DNA of 64,000 bases. Source: Streptomyces sp. NBC_00289. GTDB taxonomy: Bacteria; Actinomycetota; Actinomycetes; Streptomycetales; Streptomycetaceae. Location: contig NZ_CP108046.1 of NCBI RefSeq assembly GCF_041435115.1, positions 8,370,001-8,434,000 on the forward strand. The letters are read 5' to 3'. The translations under genes were made by a program, and so were the position numbers. Positions 29,031 through 36,931 of this stretch are shown here, in pieces. Every line of letters begins with the position of its first letter. Within the stretch, counting starts at the first letter, position 1. The notes under the pieces were generated by a model. That model worked only from the letters and a program-made list of their open reading frames with translations, searched no databases and was not told where the DNA came from.

Positions 29031-29681
29031 ATGCCGTCGCGCGAACAGCTCAGCCACCTCCTCGACCCCACGAGCACGGTTCTGCTCACCGTCGAGTGCC
29101 AGCGGGGCGTCGTGGGCCCCGACAGCGCGCTGCCCGAACTCGCCCGGGAGGCACGCTCCTCCGGCACCCTCTCCCGCATCGCCCGGCTGGTCGCCGCCGC
29201 GCACGAGAACGGGATCCAGGTGATCCACGCCATCGCCGAGCGCCGCCCGGACGGCCGGGGCGCGAGCCGCAACGCCCGGCTGTTCCGCGCGGCCGAACGG
29301 CTGCCCGTCCAGCAGCTGTCCGGCAGCACCGCGGTCCGGGTGGTCGCCCCGATCGAGGTCGCCGAACAGGACATCGTGGTACGGCGGCTGCACGGTGTGT
29401 CCCCGGTCCACGGCACCGAGCTCGACGCCCTGCTGCGCAACCTCGGCTGCCGCACGCTGGTCGTGACCGGCGTCTCGGCCAACGTGGCGGTTCCGGCCGC
29501 CGTCTTCGACGCCGTGAACCTCGGCTACACCGCCGTCGTGCCGACGGACGCCATCGCGGGGGTGCCCTCCGAGTACACCCCCGTGATGATCCGCCACACG
29601 CTGGCCCTGGTGGCGACCCTCACGACCACCGACGAGGTCCTCGGCTGCATCGAGCGGCCACCCCGGACGGGACGCGGCTGA
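29031..29681 (+). CDS. Isochorismatase-like cysteine hydrolase family, catalytic Cys missing
   Basis: Protein of 216 aa with the isochorismatase fold (STVLLTVECQRGVVG, then LVAAAHENGIQVIHAIAER). The region that normally reads TNxCVE is VTGVSANVAVPAAVFDAV, with Ala where the nucleophilic Cys should be, and the first catalytic Asp is replaced by Glu in TVECQ. It may be a non-hydrolytic binding protein or use altered chemistry. ATG 29031 after AGGGGG. Convergent with the Rieske gene, only 3 bp between the stops. Confidence 0.85.
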   Translation: MPSREQLSHLLDPTSTVLLTVECQRGVVGPDSALPELAREARSSGTLSRIARLVAAAHENGIQVIHAIAERRPDGRGASRNARLFRAAERLPVQQLSGSTAVRVVAPIEVAEQDIVVRRLHGVSPVHGTELDALLRNLGCRTLVVTGVSANVAVPAAVFDAVNLGYTAVVPTDAIAGVPSEYTPVMIRHTLALVATLTTTDEVLGCIERPPRTGRG

Positions 29682-29684
29682 CGC

Positions 29685-30116
29685 TCACGCCAGCTTGATG
29701 TCCTCCCCTGCCACGGTGATCGCGACGGCCGGCAGCGGCTTGGTCGCGGGGACCTTCTTGACGCTGCCGTCCTCGATGGAGAACTCGCTGTGGTGGCACG
29801 GACAGACGATGACGCCGTTGGCCACCTTCGTCACCGGGCAGCCCGCGTGCGTGCACTTGTACGAGAAGGCCTTGAACTTGCCCGCCGTCGGCTGGGTGAC
29901 CACCACCCCGGCGTCGTTGAATATCTTGCCGCCGCCCTCGGGGATGTCCGAGGTCTTGGCGATGGCCTCGCCCGACGCGCCCGAGGCGGAAGCGCTGTCC
30001 TTCTTGTCCTCCGACCCGCACGCCGTCAGCGCGACGGCGACCCCGGCCGCTCCTACCGCCGCCACGACGGTGCGACGGCTGGGACCGGCGGTGGGTTGAA
30101 CCGATTCGCTGGTCAT
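29685..30116 (-). CDS. Rieske 2Fe-2S lipoprotein
   Basis: Exported iron-sulfur protein of 143 aa. A twin-Arg signal (PSRRTVVAAVGAAGVAVA) ends in a lipobox (LTAC), so it is likely Tat-exported and lipid-anchored. A Ser-rich linker leads to the Rieske domain with CTHAGCP and CPCHHSEF, giving the two Cys and two His ligands of the cluster. It is not next to cytochrome bc1 genes; small Rieske lipoproteins like this act as stand-alone electron carriers of unknown partner. Start ATG 30116 with AGGAAGGGAA upstream. Confidence 0.9.
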   Translation of the reverse strand: MTSESVQPTAGPSRRTVVAAVGAAGVAVALTACGSEDKKDSASASGASGEAIAKTSDIPEGGGKIFNDAGVVVTQPTAGKFKAFSYKCTHAGCPVTKVANGVIVCPCHHSEFSIEDGSVKKVPATKPLPAVAITVAGEDIKLA

Positions 30117-30250
30117 GCTGACGTTCCCTTCCTCGGATGTTCGGTGATCTGTCAAGCAGTACGGCCCGCCGGTACCCGCTGTTCAGACGGCCGCCCAGAT
30201 GGTGCGCGGCCGACGTCCGGAGGCCGCGAACACCCCAGTAGCCTGGGGCG

Positions 30251-31006
30251 ATGCTCAAGGAAGCCATCGCGACCCGCTACATCACGCCCCTGCGTGAGGG
30301 CGGCTCCCTGCCGGGGCTCGTCGAGGCCGACGACCTCGGGACGTACGTCATGAAGTTCACCGGCGCCGGTCAGGGCCGCAAGACGCTGGTCGCCGAGGTC
30401 GTCTGCGGGGAACTGGCCCGGCGGCTGGGATTCCGGGTCCCCCGGATCGTGACACTCGACCTCGATCCCGTCCTGGGCCTCGGGGAACCCGACCAGGAGG
30501 TGCAGGAGCTGCTCAAGGCCAGCGGCGGCACCAACCTCGGCATGGACTTCCTGTCCGGCGCGCTCGGCTTCGACCCCCTCGCCTTCGCGGTGAGCAGCGA
30601 GGAGGCGGGCCGGATCGTCTGGTTCGACGCGCTGGTCAACAACGTCGACCGCTCCTGGCGCAACCCGAACCTGCTGGTGTGGCGGGGCGAGGTGTGGCTC
30701 ATCGACCATGGCGCGACCATGATCTGGCACCACAGCTGGCGCGGTGCGGAGGCCTCGGCGGCCCGTCCCTACGGCATCGCCGACCACGCGCTCAGGCCCT
30801 TCCAGCCGGACATCGCGGCCGCCGCGGCCGCACTGGCGCCGCTGGTCACCGAGGAACTCCTCGCCGAGGTCACCGCCGCGGTCCCGGACGTCTGGCTCGC
30901 GGACGAGCCCGGCTTCGACACGCCGGACGACCTGCGGCGGGCGTACGCCCGGCCGTTGCTCGCGCGCGCCGCCCGCATCCACGAGCGCATCGAGGGGGAC
31001 AAGTGA
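30251..31006 (+). CDS. HipA-like kinase
   Basis: Protein of 251 aa in the HipA-like/PI-kinase-like fold. An N-terminal nucleotide-binding part (TYVMKFTGAGQGRKTLVAE, with Lys) precedes the catalytic loop NNVDRSWRNPNLL (Asp133) and the metal-binding DHG (Asp152 in LIDHGATM). It lacks a HipB-type partner and the long HipA N-domain. TAGCCT lies 6 nt before the ATG, so the mRNA is leaderless. It is coupled by a 4-nt overlap to a DUF3037 gene. The substrate is unknown; HipA itself phosphorylates glutamyl-tRNA synthetase. Confidence 0.83.
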   Translation: MLKEAIATRYITPLREGGSLPGLVEADDLGTYVMKFTGAGQGRKTLVAEVVCGELARRLGFRVPRIVTLDLDPVLGLGEPDQEVQELLKASGGTNLGMDFLSGALGFDPLAFAVSSEEAGRIVWFDALVNNVDRSWRNPNLLVWRGEVWLIDHGATMIWHHSWRGAEASAARPYGIADHALRPFQPDIAAAAAALAPLVTEELLAEVTAAVPDVWLADEPGFDTPDDLRRAYARPLLARAARIHERIEGDK

Positions 31007-31386
31007 GCGACCGGGACGTCTTCGAGTACGCGGTGCTGCGGGTCGTGCCCCGGGTGGAGCGCGGCGAGTGCATCAACGCCGGGGTGCTCGTGTACTGCCG
31101 GGCGAAGACCTACGTGGGGGTGCGCACGCACCTCGACGAGGCCAGGCTGCTGGCCCTCGACCCGGCCGCGGACGTGGCCGGAGTACGGGCCGCGCTGCGC
31201 GCCGTCGAGGGCGTGTGCGGCGGCGGGACGGGGGCGGGACAGGCGGCGTCCGACGACGCCGGACGGCGCTTCCGCTGGCTGATCGCGCCCCGCTCCACGG
31301 TCGTCCAGCCGGGGCCCGTGCACACCGGTCTGACCGCCGATCCGGCGGCCGAGGCGGAGCGGTTGCTCGAACTGCTGGTGAGGTAA
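31003..31386 (+). CDS. DUF3037 family protein
   Basis: Protein of 127 aa matching DUF3037, starting VSDRDVFEYAVLRVVPRVER, then ECINAGVLVYC and FRWLIAPRSTVVQPG-type segments. The GTG overlaps the kinase TGA (GTGA), so it is made with the kinase in fixed ratio. The pair is recurrent in bacteria, which suggests DUF3037 modulates or is the target of the HipA-like kinase. No enzymatic motif is visible. Confidence 0.82.
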   Translation: MSDRDVFEYAVLRVVPRVERGECINAGVLVYCRAKTYVGVRTHLDEARLLALDPAADVAGVRAALRAVEGVCGGGTGAGQAASDDAGRRFRWLIAPRSTVVQPGPVHTGLTADPAAEAERLLELLVR

Positions 31387-31411
31387 TGGATCACACCCGC
31401 CTCGTGTGACG

Positions 31412-31472
31412 TTGACACCGGGTGCCAGGGCTTCTAGCGTCACGTCTGCTGAAGGTACTAAGCGGTCGCTCA
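31412..31472 (+). promoter_or_regulatory. SDR operon promoter and TetR-like operator
   Basis: TTGACA (31412-31417), 17 nt, TAGCGT (31435-31440) is a canonical vegetative promoter. Downstream TAAGCGGTCGCTCA (31459-31472) is a short inverted repeat (AGCG-GT-CGCT core) of the type bound by TetR proteins and would lie in the early transcribed region. Confidence 0.7.
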
Positions 31473-31512
31473 CCAGATGGGCGTACTTTCTCAAGGGCGA
31501 GGAGAACCAGCA

Positions 31513-32274
31513 ATGTCCACCACTGAGCAGCGGGTCGCCGTGGTCACCGGCGGGGCGCGCGGCATCGGCGCCGCCACCGCCGTACGACTGGCCGCCGAGG
31601 GTCGCGCGGTCGCGGTGATCGACCTCGACGAGGCCGCCTGCAAGGACACCGTCGAGAAGATCACCGCGGCGGGCGGCAGGGCCCTCGCGGTCGGCGCGGA
31701 CGTCTCCGACGAGGCCCAGGTCGAGGCCGCGATCGCGCGCGTCGCCGCCGAACTCGGCGCACCGACCATCCTGGTCAACAACGCGGGCGTGCTGCGCGAC
31801 AACCTGCTGTTCAAGATGAGCGCCGGTGACTGGGACACGGTCATGAACGTGCACCTGCGCGGCGCCTTCCTGATGGCGAAGGCCGTCCAGAAGCACATGG
31901 TCGACGCCGGCTTCGGCCGCATCGTCAACCTCTCCTCGTCGTCCGCCCTCGGCAACCGGGGCCAGGCCAACTACTCCGCCGCCAAGGCCGGTCTGCAGGG
32001 CTTCACCAAGACCCTCGCCAAGGAACTCGGCAAGTTCGGCATCACCGCCAACTCCGTCGCCCCCGGCTTCATCGCCACCGACATGACCGCGGCCACCGCC
32101 GCGCGCGTGGGCATGGGCTTCGAGGACTTCAAGGCCGCGGCCGCCACCCAGATCCCCGTGGCCCGGGTCGGCGACCCGGACGACATCGCCAACGCGATCG
32201 CCTTCTTCACGGGCGAGGCGGCCGGCTTCGTTTCCGGCCAGGTGCTGTACGTCGCCGGCGGACCGCTCGACTAG
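31513..32274 (+). CDS. fabG: 3-oxoacyl-ACP reductase-like SDR
   Basis: Classical short-chain dehydrogenase of 253 aa. NADP-binding TGGARGIGAATA, NNAGVLRDN, the catalytic Ser in NLSSSS, and YSAAKAG (Tyr/Lys) are all present. It resembles FabG: it would reduce a beta-ketoacyl thioester to the hydroxy form. FAS-II genes are not adjacent, so it may serve a separate beta-oxidation or polyester route. AGGAGA is 7 nt before the ATG. First of a two-gene operon with another SDR, 18 nt apart. Confidence 0.87.
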   Translation: MSTTEQRVAVVTGGARGIGAATAVRLAAEGRAVAVIDLDEAACKDTVEKITAAGGRALAVGADVSDEAQVEAAIARVAAELGAPTILVNNAGVLRDNLLFKMSAGDWDTVMNVHLRGAFLMAKAVQKHMVDAGFGRIVNLSSSSALGNRGQANYSAAKAGLQGFTKTLAKELGKFGITANSVAPGFIATDMTAATAARVGMGFEDFKAAAATQIPVARVGDPDDIANAIAFFTGEAAGFVSGQVLYVAGGPLD

Positions 32275-32292
32275 GACCGGAGGAAAACGGAC

Positions 32293-33054
32293 ATGACCGC
32301 ACTGCCTGAACTCTCCGGAAAGGTCGCCCTCGTCACGGGTGCCAGCCGCGGGATCGGTTACGGCGTCGCCGAGGCGTTCATCGCCCGCGGCGACCGGGTC
32401 TGCATCACGGGCCGCAACGAGGACGCCCTCAAGGAGGCCGTCGAGGCGCTCGGCGCCGACCGGGTCATCGGCGTGGCCGGCAAGGCCCACGACGAGGCCC
32501 ACCAGGCCGTCGCCGTCGAGCGCGCCATGGAGGCCTTCGGCCGCGTCGACTTCCTGGTCAACAATGCCGGTACGAACCCGGTGTTCGGACCGATCGCCGA
32601 CCTCGACCTGGGCGTGGCGCGCAAGGTCTTCGAGACCAACGTGATCTCCGCGCTCGGCTTCGCGCAGCGAACCTGGCACGCCTGGCAGAAGGACAACGGC
32701 GGAGCGATCGTCAACATCGCCTCCGTCGCGGGCGTCTCCGCCTCGCCGTTCATCGGCGCGTACGGCGTCAGCAAGGCCGCGATGATCAACCTGACCCTCC
32801 AGCTGGCGCACGAGTTCGCGCCCGGCGTACGGGTCAACTCGATCGCCCCGGCCGTCGTGAAGACCAAGTTCGCCACGGCCCTGTACGAGGGCCGCGAGGC
32901 GGAGGCCGCCGCCGCCTACCCGCTGGCCCGGCTCGGCGTCCCCTCCGACATCGGCGGCGCCGCCGCGTTCCTGACGTCGGAGCAGTCCGACTGGATCACC
33001 GGCCAGACGCTCGTCGTCGACGGCGGCATCTTCCTGAACGCCGGCGTGGGCTGA
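32293..33054 (+). CDS. SDR family oxidoreductase
   Basis: Second SDR, 253 aa, with TGASRGIGYGVAEAF (nucleotide binding), NNAGTNPVFGP, NIASVAGVSASPF (catalytic Ser) and YGVSKAAM (Tyr/Lys). The NNAGTNP pattern is close to FabG-like enzymes of fatty acid or steroid metabolism. Ribosome site GGAGGAAAA. Co-transcribed with the upstream fabG-like gene and ended by a strong terminator. Confidence 0.88.
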   Translation: MTALPELSGKVALVTGASRGIGYGVAEAFIARGDRVCITGRNEDALKEAVEALGADRVIGVAGKAHDEAHQAVAVERAMEAFGRVDFLVNNAGTNPVFGPIADLDLGVARKVFETNVISALGFAQRTWHAWQKDNGGAIVNIASVAGVSASPFIGAYGVSKAAMINLTLQLAHEFAPGVRVNSIAPAVVKTKFATALYEGREAEAAAAYPLARLGVPSDIGGAAAFLTSEQSDWITGQTLVVDGGIFLNAGVG

Positions 33055-33065
33055 TCTTCCCCGCC

Positions 33066-33106
33066 TCGGCACGGGCGCCCGTCGACAGAAACGGCGCCCG
33101 TGCCGA
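33066..33106 (+). terminator. Terminator after the SDR operon
   Basis: TCGGCACGGGCGCC (33066-33079) and GGCGCCCGTGCCGA (33093-33106) form a perfect 14-bp stem with a 13-nt loop, 12 nt past the SDR stop. Confidence 0.85.
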
Positions 33107-33179
33107 CGTACAGGAAACGCACAGACCGATGACAACGTCGTCATCGCCGCGGCGATCAAGAAGGCCCTTTCCGGGTAGG

Positions 33180-33207
33180 TTGACGGGCCGGAACGCTGCG
33201 GTATGGT
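33180..33207 (+). promoter_or_regulatory. Promoter of the peptide-binding lipoprotein gene
   Basis: TTGACG (33180-33185), 16 nt, TATGGT (33202-33207), about 39 nt before the GTG start at 33246. Confidence 0.65.
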
Positions 33208-33245
33208 CTGCCGACCCTTGGTACGGCAGATCGAGGAGCGTGCGC

Positions 33246-34826
33246 GTGTTCAACCGGAATCGATGCCTGCGGCGGGTGGCGGCCATCGCGTCCATATCGT
33301 CCCTGGTGGCTGGGTGCGGCGTTTTGTCGTCGGACTCCTCCGGGGACCAGGGGCCGATCATGGTGGGCACCACCAGTGCCCCCAGCACGCTGGATCCGGC
33401 CGCGTCCTGGGACGGCTCCTGGGAGCTGTTCCGCAATGTCTTCCAGACGCTGCTCGCCTATCCCACGGGTGCGACGACGCCCCAGCCGGACGCCGCCAAG
33501 TGCCGCTTCACCGGCAGCTCGAACACGACGTACAGCTGTGAACTGCGCGAGGGCCTGAAGTTCGCCGACGGGGACACTCTCGACGCACAGGCCGTGAAGC
33601 ACTCGATCGACCGGATCCGGAAGATCAACGTGTCCGGCGGACCCGCCGGGCTGCTGGGCAGCCTGGACCGCGTACAGGTGCTCGGGAACCGCGAGGTCGT
33701 CTTCCACCTCAACAAGTCCGACGCCACCTTCCCGTTCGTGCTCGCCACCCCCGCCATGTCCATCGTCGACCCCGACGACTATCCGGCCGGGTCCCTCCGC
33801 AAGGACAGCAAGGTGTCCGGCTCCGGGCCGTACCGGCTGGAGTCCTACGAGGAGGGCAAGGAGGCCGTACTCGTCCGCAACGACGAGTACAAGGGCTTCG
33901 CCGAGCGCAAGAACGACGCGGTGACCATCCGTTACTTCCAGAGCTCGGCCACCATGGTCAAGGCGCTGCGGGACAAGCAGATCGACGTGACGTACCGCGG
34001 TCTCGCCGCCGACGACATCGTCGCCCTCCAGGCCAAGAACTCCGACCGGGAGCTCCAGCTGATCGAGGGCTCCGGCACCGACATCAACTACCTGGTGTTC
34101 AACCCGAAGGACCCGTGGGCGAGCAAGACCGCCGTCCGCCGGGCCATCGCCCAGCTCGTCGACCGGGGGGCGATCGCGCACAAGATCTACAAGGGCACCG
34201 TTGACCCGCTGTACTCCATGGTCCCCAAGGGGCTCACCGGTCACACCACCGGCTTCTTCGACGACTACGGCGACCCCAGCACCTCCAAGGCGCGCCGGCT
34301 CCTGTCGGAGGCGGGCATCACCCAGCGCGTGCCGCTCACCCTCTGGTACACGACGGACCGCTACGGCTCGGAGACCGCCAAGGAGTTCAAGGAGCTCAAG
34401 ACCCAGCTCGAGAGCTCCGGCCTCTTCACCATCACCCTCAAGAGCCGCCCCTGGAAGACGTACGTCGAGGGCTACCAGAAGGGCGAGTACCCGGTCTTCG
34501 GGCGCGGCTGGTTCCCCGACTTCCCGGACGCCGAGAACTTCATCGCCCCGTTCGTGGGCACCCAGAACGCCCTCGGTACGCCGTACGCGGCACCGAAGAT
34601 CACCGACGTGCTGTTGCCCCGCTCGCGCGGGGAGAGCGACCGCGGCAACGTGGTGGAGGAGTTCGAGGAGGCGCAGCAGATCCTCGTCGACGACGCCCGG
34701 CTGCTGCCCCTGTGGCAGGGCCGGCAGTTCGTGGCGGCCAGCGTCGACGTCTCCGGGGCCGAGCGGGCGCTCGACCCGTCGACGATCATGACGATGTGGG
34801 ACCTGTCCCGGAAGACCAGCTGGTAG
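33246..34826 (+). CDS. Peptide ABC transporter substrate-binding lipoprotein
   Basis: Lipoprotein of 526 aa, solute-binding family 5 (oligopeptide/nickel type). A short signal with lipobox (SSLVAGC) is followed by the family's TLDPAASWDGSWELFRNVFQ, LREGLKFADGDTLDA, and SGSGPYRLESYEEGK segments. GTG 33246 is preferred over 33240 because GAGGAG is then 7 nt upstream. No permease or ATPase gene adjoins it, so it is an orphan binding protein, which must use a remote permease or act as a sensor. Confidence 0.9.
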   Translation: MFNRNRCLRRVAAIASISSLVAGCGVLSSDSSGDQGPIMVGTTSAPSTLDPAASWDGSWELFRNVFQTLLAYPTGATTPQPDAAKCRFTGSSNTTYSCELREGLKFADGDTLDAQAVKHSIDRIRKINVSGGPAGLLGSLDRVQVLGNREVVFHLNKSDATFPFVLATPAMSIVDPDDYPAGSLRKDSKVSGSGPYRLESYEEGKEAVLVRNDEYKGFAERKNDAVTIRYFQSSATMVKALRDKQIDVTYRGLAADDIVALQAKNSDRELQLIEGSGTDINYLVFNPKDPWASKTAVRRAIAQLVDRGAIAHKIYKGTVDPLYSMVPKGLTGHTTGFFDDYGDPSTSKARRLLSEAGITQRVPLTLWYTTDRYGSETAKEFKELKTQLESSGLFTITLKSRPWKTYVEGYQKGEYPVFGRGWFPDFPDAENFIAPFVGTQNALGTPYAAPKITDVLLPRSRGESDRGNVVEEFEEAQQILVDDARLLPLWQGRQFVAASVDVSGAERALDPSTIMTMWDLSRKTSW

Positions 34827-34854
34827 GCCCGGGTCGCCGCGACCGCGGTGCCGA

Positions 34855-34877
34855 TTGTCAGTGGCCGCCTGTAGGTT
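34855..34877 (+). promoter_or_regulatory. PafBC-type (RecA-independent) damage promoter of ung
   Basis: TTGTCAGTG (34855-34863), exactly 8 nt, TAGGTT (34872-34877). This is the TTGTCRGTG-N8-TAnnnT architecture of PafBC-dependent promoters described in mycobacteria. It sits about 57 nt before the ung start codon. The assignment rests on sequence match. Confidence 0.75.
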
Positions 34878-34933
34878 CTGTGGCCTGGAAGCGATCGCAC
34901 CGCGCAGTCGCCGCACACCGTAAGGAAGTTGAC

Positions 34934-35617
34934 GTGACCGACATCGCCATGCTGCCCGGGTCCTGGCGCGGGATCCTGGGTGACGAACTGCAGCAGCCCT
35001 ACTTCAAGGAGCTGACGGAGTTCGTCGAGGAGGAGCGGGCGAAGGGTCCCGTCCACCCGCCCCGCGAGGAGGTCTTCGCCGCGCTGGACGCCACGCCGTA
35101 CGAGAGCGTGAAGGTCCTGGTCCTCGGCCAGGACCCGTACCACGGCGAGGGCCAGGGACACGGCCTGTGCTTCTCGGTGCGTCCCGGGGTGCGCACACCG
35201 CCCTCCCTGCGCAACATCTACAAGGAGATGAAGGAGGAGCTCGGCCTGCCCGTCCCGGACAACGGCTATCTGATGCCGTGGGCCCGGCAGGGCGTCCTGC
35301 TCCTCAACGCGGTGCTCACCGTCCGCGGCGGCGAGGCCAACTCGCACAAGGGCAGAGGCTGGGAGAAGTTCACCGACGCGGTGATCCGCGCGGTGGCCGA
35401 CCGGCCCGACCCGGCGGTGTTCGTCCTGTGGGGCAACTACGCGCAGAAGAAGCTCCCCCTGATCGACGAGACGCGGCACATCGTGGTCAAGGGCGCGCAT
35501 CCCTCGCCGCTGTCGGCGAAGAAGTTCTTCGGCTCCCGCCCGTTCACGCAGATCAACGAGGCGATCGCCCGGCAGGGCCACGAGCCGATCGACTGGCGCG
35601 TCCCGAACCTCGGCTGA
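34934..35617 (+). CDS. ung: Uracil-DNA glycosylase
   Basis: Family-1 uracil-DNA glycosylase of 227 aa that removes uracil from DNA in base-excision repair. The catalytic water-activating Asp is residue 67 in GQDPYHG, NAVLTV carries the uracil-recognition segment, and HPSPLS (His near 190) is the DNA-intercalation motif. The GTG at 34934 follows AAGGAAG by 6-7 nt. Streptomyces often have two ung copies. The damage-type promoter supports a repair role. Confidence 0.96.
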   Translation: MTDIAMLPGSWRGILGDELQQPYFKELTEFVEEERAKGPVHPPREEVFAALDATPYESVKVLVLGQDPYHGEGQGHGLCFSVRPGVRTPPSLRNIYKEMKEELGLPVPDNGYLMPWARQGVLLLNAVLTVRGGEANSHKGRGWEKFTDAVIRAVADRPDPAVFVLWGNYAQKKLPLIDETRHIVVKGAHPSPLSAKKFFGSRPFTQINEAIARQGHEPIDWRVPNLG

Positions 35618-35668
35618 GTGCCACCTGGCCGGTTCCCGCCGAACCGGACCGGTGCGGCCTGACGGGGA

Positions 35669-35691
35669 TTGTCAGTCGCCGGCGTTAGCGT
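35669..35691 (+). promoter_or_regulatory. PafBC-type promoter of the TPR gene
   Basis: TTGTCAGTC (35669-35677), 8 nt, TAGCGT (35686-35691). Same layout as the ung promoter about 0.8 kb upstream, with one base different in the distal element. It lies 36 nt before the GTG at 35727. Confidence 0.7.
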
Positions 35692-35726
35692 CGGGAGGGA
35701 CAGCCGACGAGCGCGCGGAGGACAGG

Positions 35727-36245
35727 GTGGCGGAGCGACAGGAGCGGGCGGCCCCGGATGCCGTGATGACACGGATCGGGCAGGTCGTGATCCTGCATCA
35801 CGCGGGCGACCGTGAGGAGGCCCGGCACCGCTTCCTCGGCCTGTGGGCGGAGATCGGCGAGGACGGCGACCCACTGCACCGGTGCACGCTGGCGCACTAC
35901 CTGGCCGACACACAGGACGACCCGTTCGACGAACTCGCCTGGGATCTGAGGGCGCTGACCGCCGCCGAGGAGCTCACGGCCGACCGGCTCGCCGAGCACG
36001 GGGCCGCGCTCGCCGTCCGCGCTCTCTACCCCTCGCTGCACCTGAACCTGGCCGCCGACTACGTGAAGCTCGGCCGTGCCGAGGCCGCCCGCACCCATCT
36101 GCGCCGCGCCCGGGGCGCCGCCGACGCCCTGACCGACGACAGCTACGGCGACGGGGTGCGCGCGGCGATCAGCCGCCTGGAGTTGCGGCTCGGGGACGGC
36201 AGCGCCTCGGGCGGCGGCGGGTGGGGGCCCAGACAGCGGCCCTGA
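35727..36245 (+). CDS. Tetratricopeptide-repeat-like protein
   Basis: Protein of 172 aa, mostly helical, with paired-helix repeats of TPR character (ALAVRALYPSLHLNLAADYVKLGRAEAARTHLRRA near residues 95-135). It ends in a Gly-rich tail and has no catalytic motif; TPR scaffolds mediate protein contacts. GTG 35727 lies after GGAGGACAGG. Because it has its own PafBC-type promoter it may take part in the DNA-damage response. Convergent with a lipoprotein gene. Confidence 0.75.
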   Translation: MAERQERAAPDAVMTRIGQVVILHHAGDREEARHRFLGLWAEIGEDGDPLHRCTLAHYLADTQDDPFDELAWDLRALTAAEELTADRLAEHGAALAVRALYPSLHLNLAADYVKLGRAEAARTHLRRARGAADALTDDSYGDGVRAAISRLELRLGDGSASGGGGWGPRQRP

Positions 36246-36246
36246 C

Positions 36247-36266
36247 AGCGCCGCCCGAACGGCGCT
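36247..36266. terminator. Short bidirectional terminator
   Basis: AGCGCCG (36247-36253) and CGGCGCT (36260-36266) form a 7-bp stem in the 27-bp gap between convergent genes. Confidence 0.5.
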
Positions 36267-36272
36267 TCCGTC

Positions 36273-36752
36273 TCAGCGCCCGTAGGCCTGCCCGCAGATG
36301 ACTGCCTCGGGACTGTCCGCCTGCCAGCCGCCGTACTGCTTGCCGAGGGCGCAGACATCGGTGTGCTGCCGGACGTCTCCGCGGACGGACTCGGACACGT
36401 CGGGGATCTCGACCCGGGGCCGTCGCGGATGCCGGGGTGGTGGGAGTGGCGTGCGGGTGTGCGGGTGCTGGGCGGGAGGCGGCTGTTGCCGTGTGGCGGG
36501 TGGCGCCACCCGGCGAGGCACGGGGACGGCCGCCCGTGGACTGCGGGACGGGCCGATGAGCTCCAGGGCCTCCCGGGCCGGCGCCTGCACGATCTGCGGC
36601 TCGGCCCGGCCGTCCGGGCGGGGCGCCGCCGTCGGCTGGGCCGGAGCCGCCGGCGGGCCGGAGAAGGGTGGGCGCTGGACCGTCACACAGCCGGACAGGG
36701 CCGAAACGGCCACGGCGGCCAGGAGCGTTGCGGTGGTCGTCGTTCGATGCAC
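36273..36752 (-). CDS. Small lipoprotein, Pro/Arg-rich
   Basis: Secreted lipoprotein of 159 aa. An N-terminal signal (TTTTATLLAAVAVSA) ends in lipobox LSGC, followed by a long Pro/Arg-rich linker and a C-terminal module with two Cys (VCALGKQYGGWQADSPEAVI, CGQAYGR), which probably form a disulfide outside the cell. GTG start at 36752. The C-terminal Cys module recurs in small Streptomyces secreted proteins. Function unknown; perhaps wall-associated. Confidence 0.72.
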   Translation of the reverse strand: MHRTTTTATLLAAVAVSALSGCVTVQRPPFSGPPAAPAQPTAAPRPDGRAEPQIVQAPAREALELIGPSRSPRAAVPVPRRVAPPATRQQPPPAQHPHTRTPLPPPRHPRRPRVEIPDVSESVRGDVRQHTDVCALGKQYGGWQADSPEAVICGQAYGR

Positions 36753-36894
36753 CCGCGCAACTCTGCTCGGTCGGGCCCGCTCCGGGACAGCGGACCGACC
36801 GAGGTTGCCCCACACGGGTGATCTCCTGCCCCTTACGGAGGGCGCGGAGTGGGCGTGGGTGACGCTGGTCGGTTCGGCGGCCCGGGCCCGAGCG

Positions 36895-36923
36895 CGGTCC
36901 CGGGGTGTTCGGTTCCGGGACCG
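36895..36923 (-). terminator. Terminator after the DinB-like gene
   Basis: CGGTCCCGG (36895-36903) and CCGGGACCG (36915-36923) form a perfect 9-bp stem, 8 nt past the stop of the minus-strand DinB-like gene. The rest of 36753-36931 holds nothing else I can support. Confidence 0.65.
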
Positions 36924-36931
36924 GGCCCGGT

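Noticed and set aside
30251-31386. Classical hipBA toxin-antitoxin locus
   Set aside because: No HipB helix-turn-helix gene precedes the kinase, and DUF3037 has no DNA-binding motif.
31513-33054. Fatty-acid or polyketide cluster
   Set aside because: Two SDR genes without ACP, ketosynthase or acyltransferase do not make a cluster.
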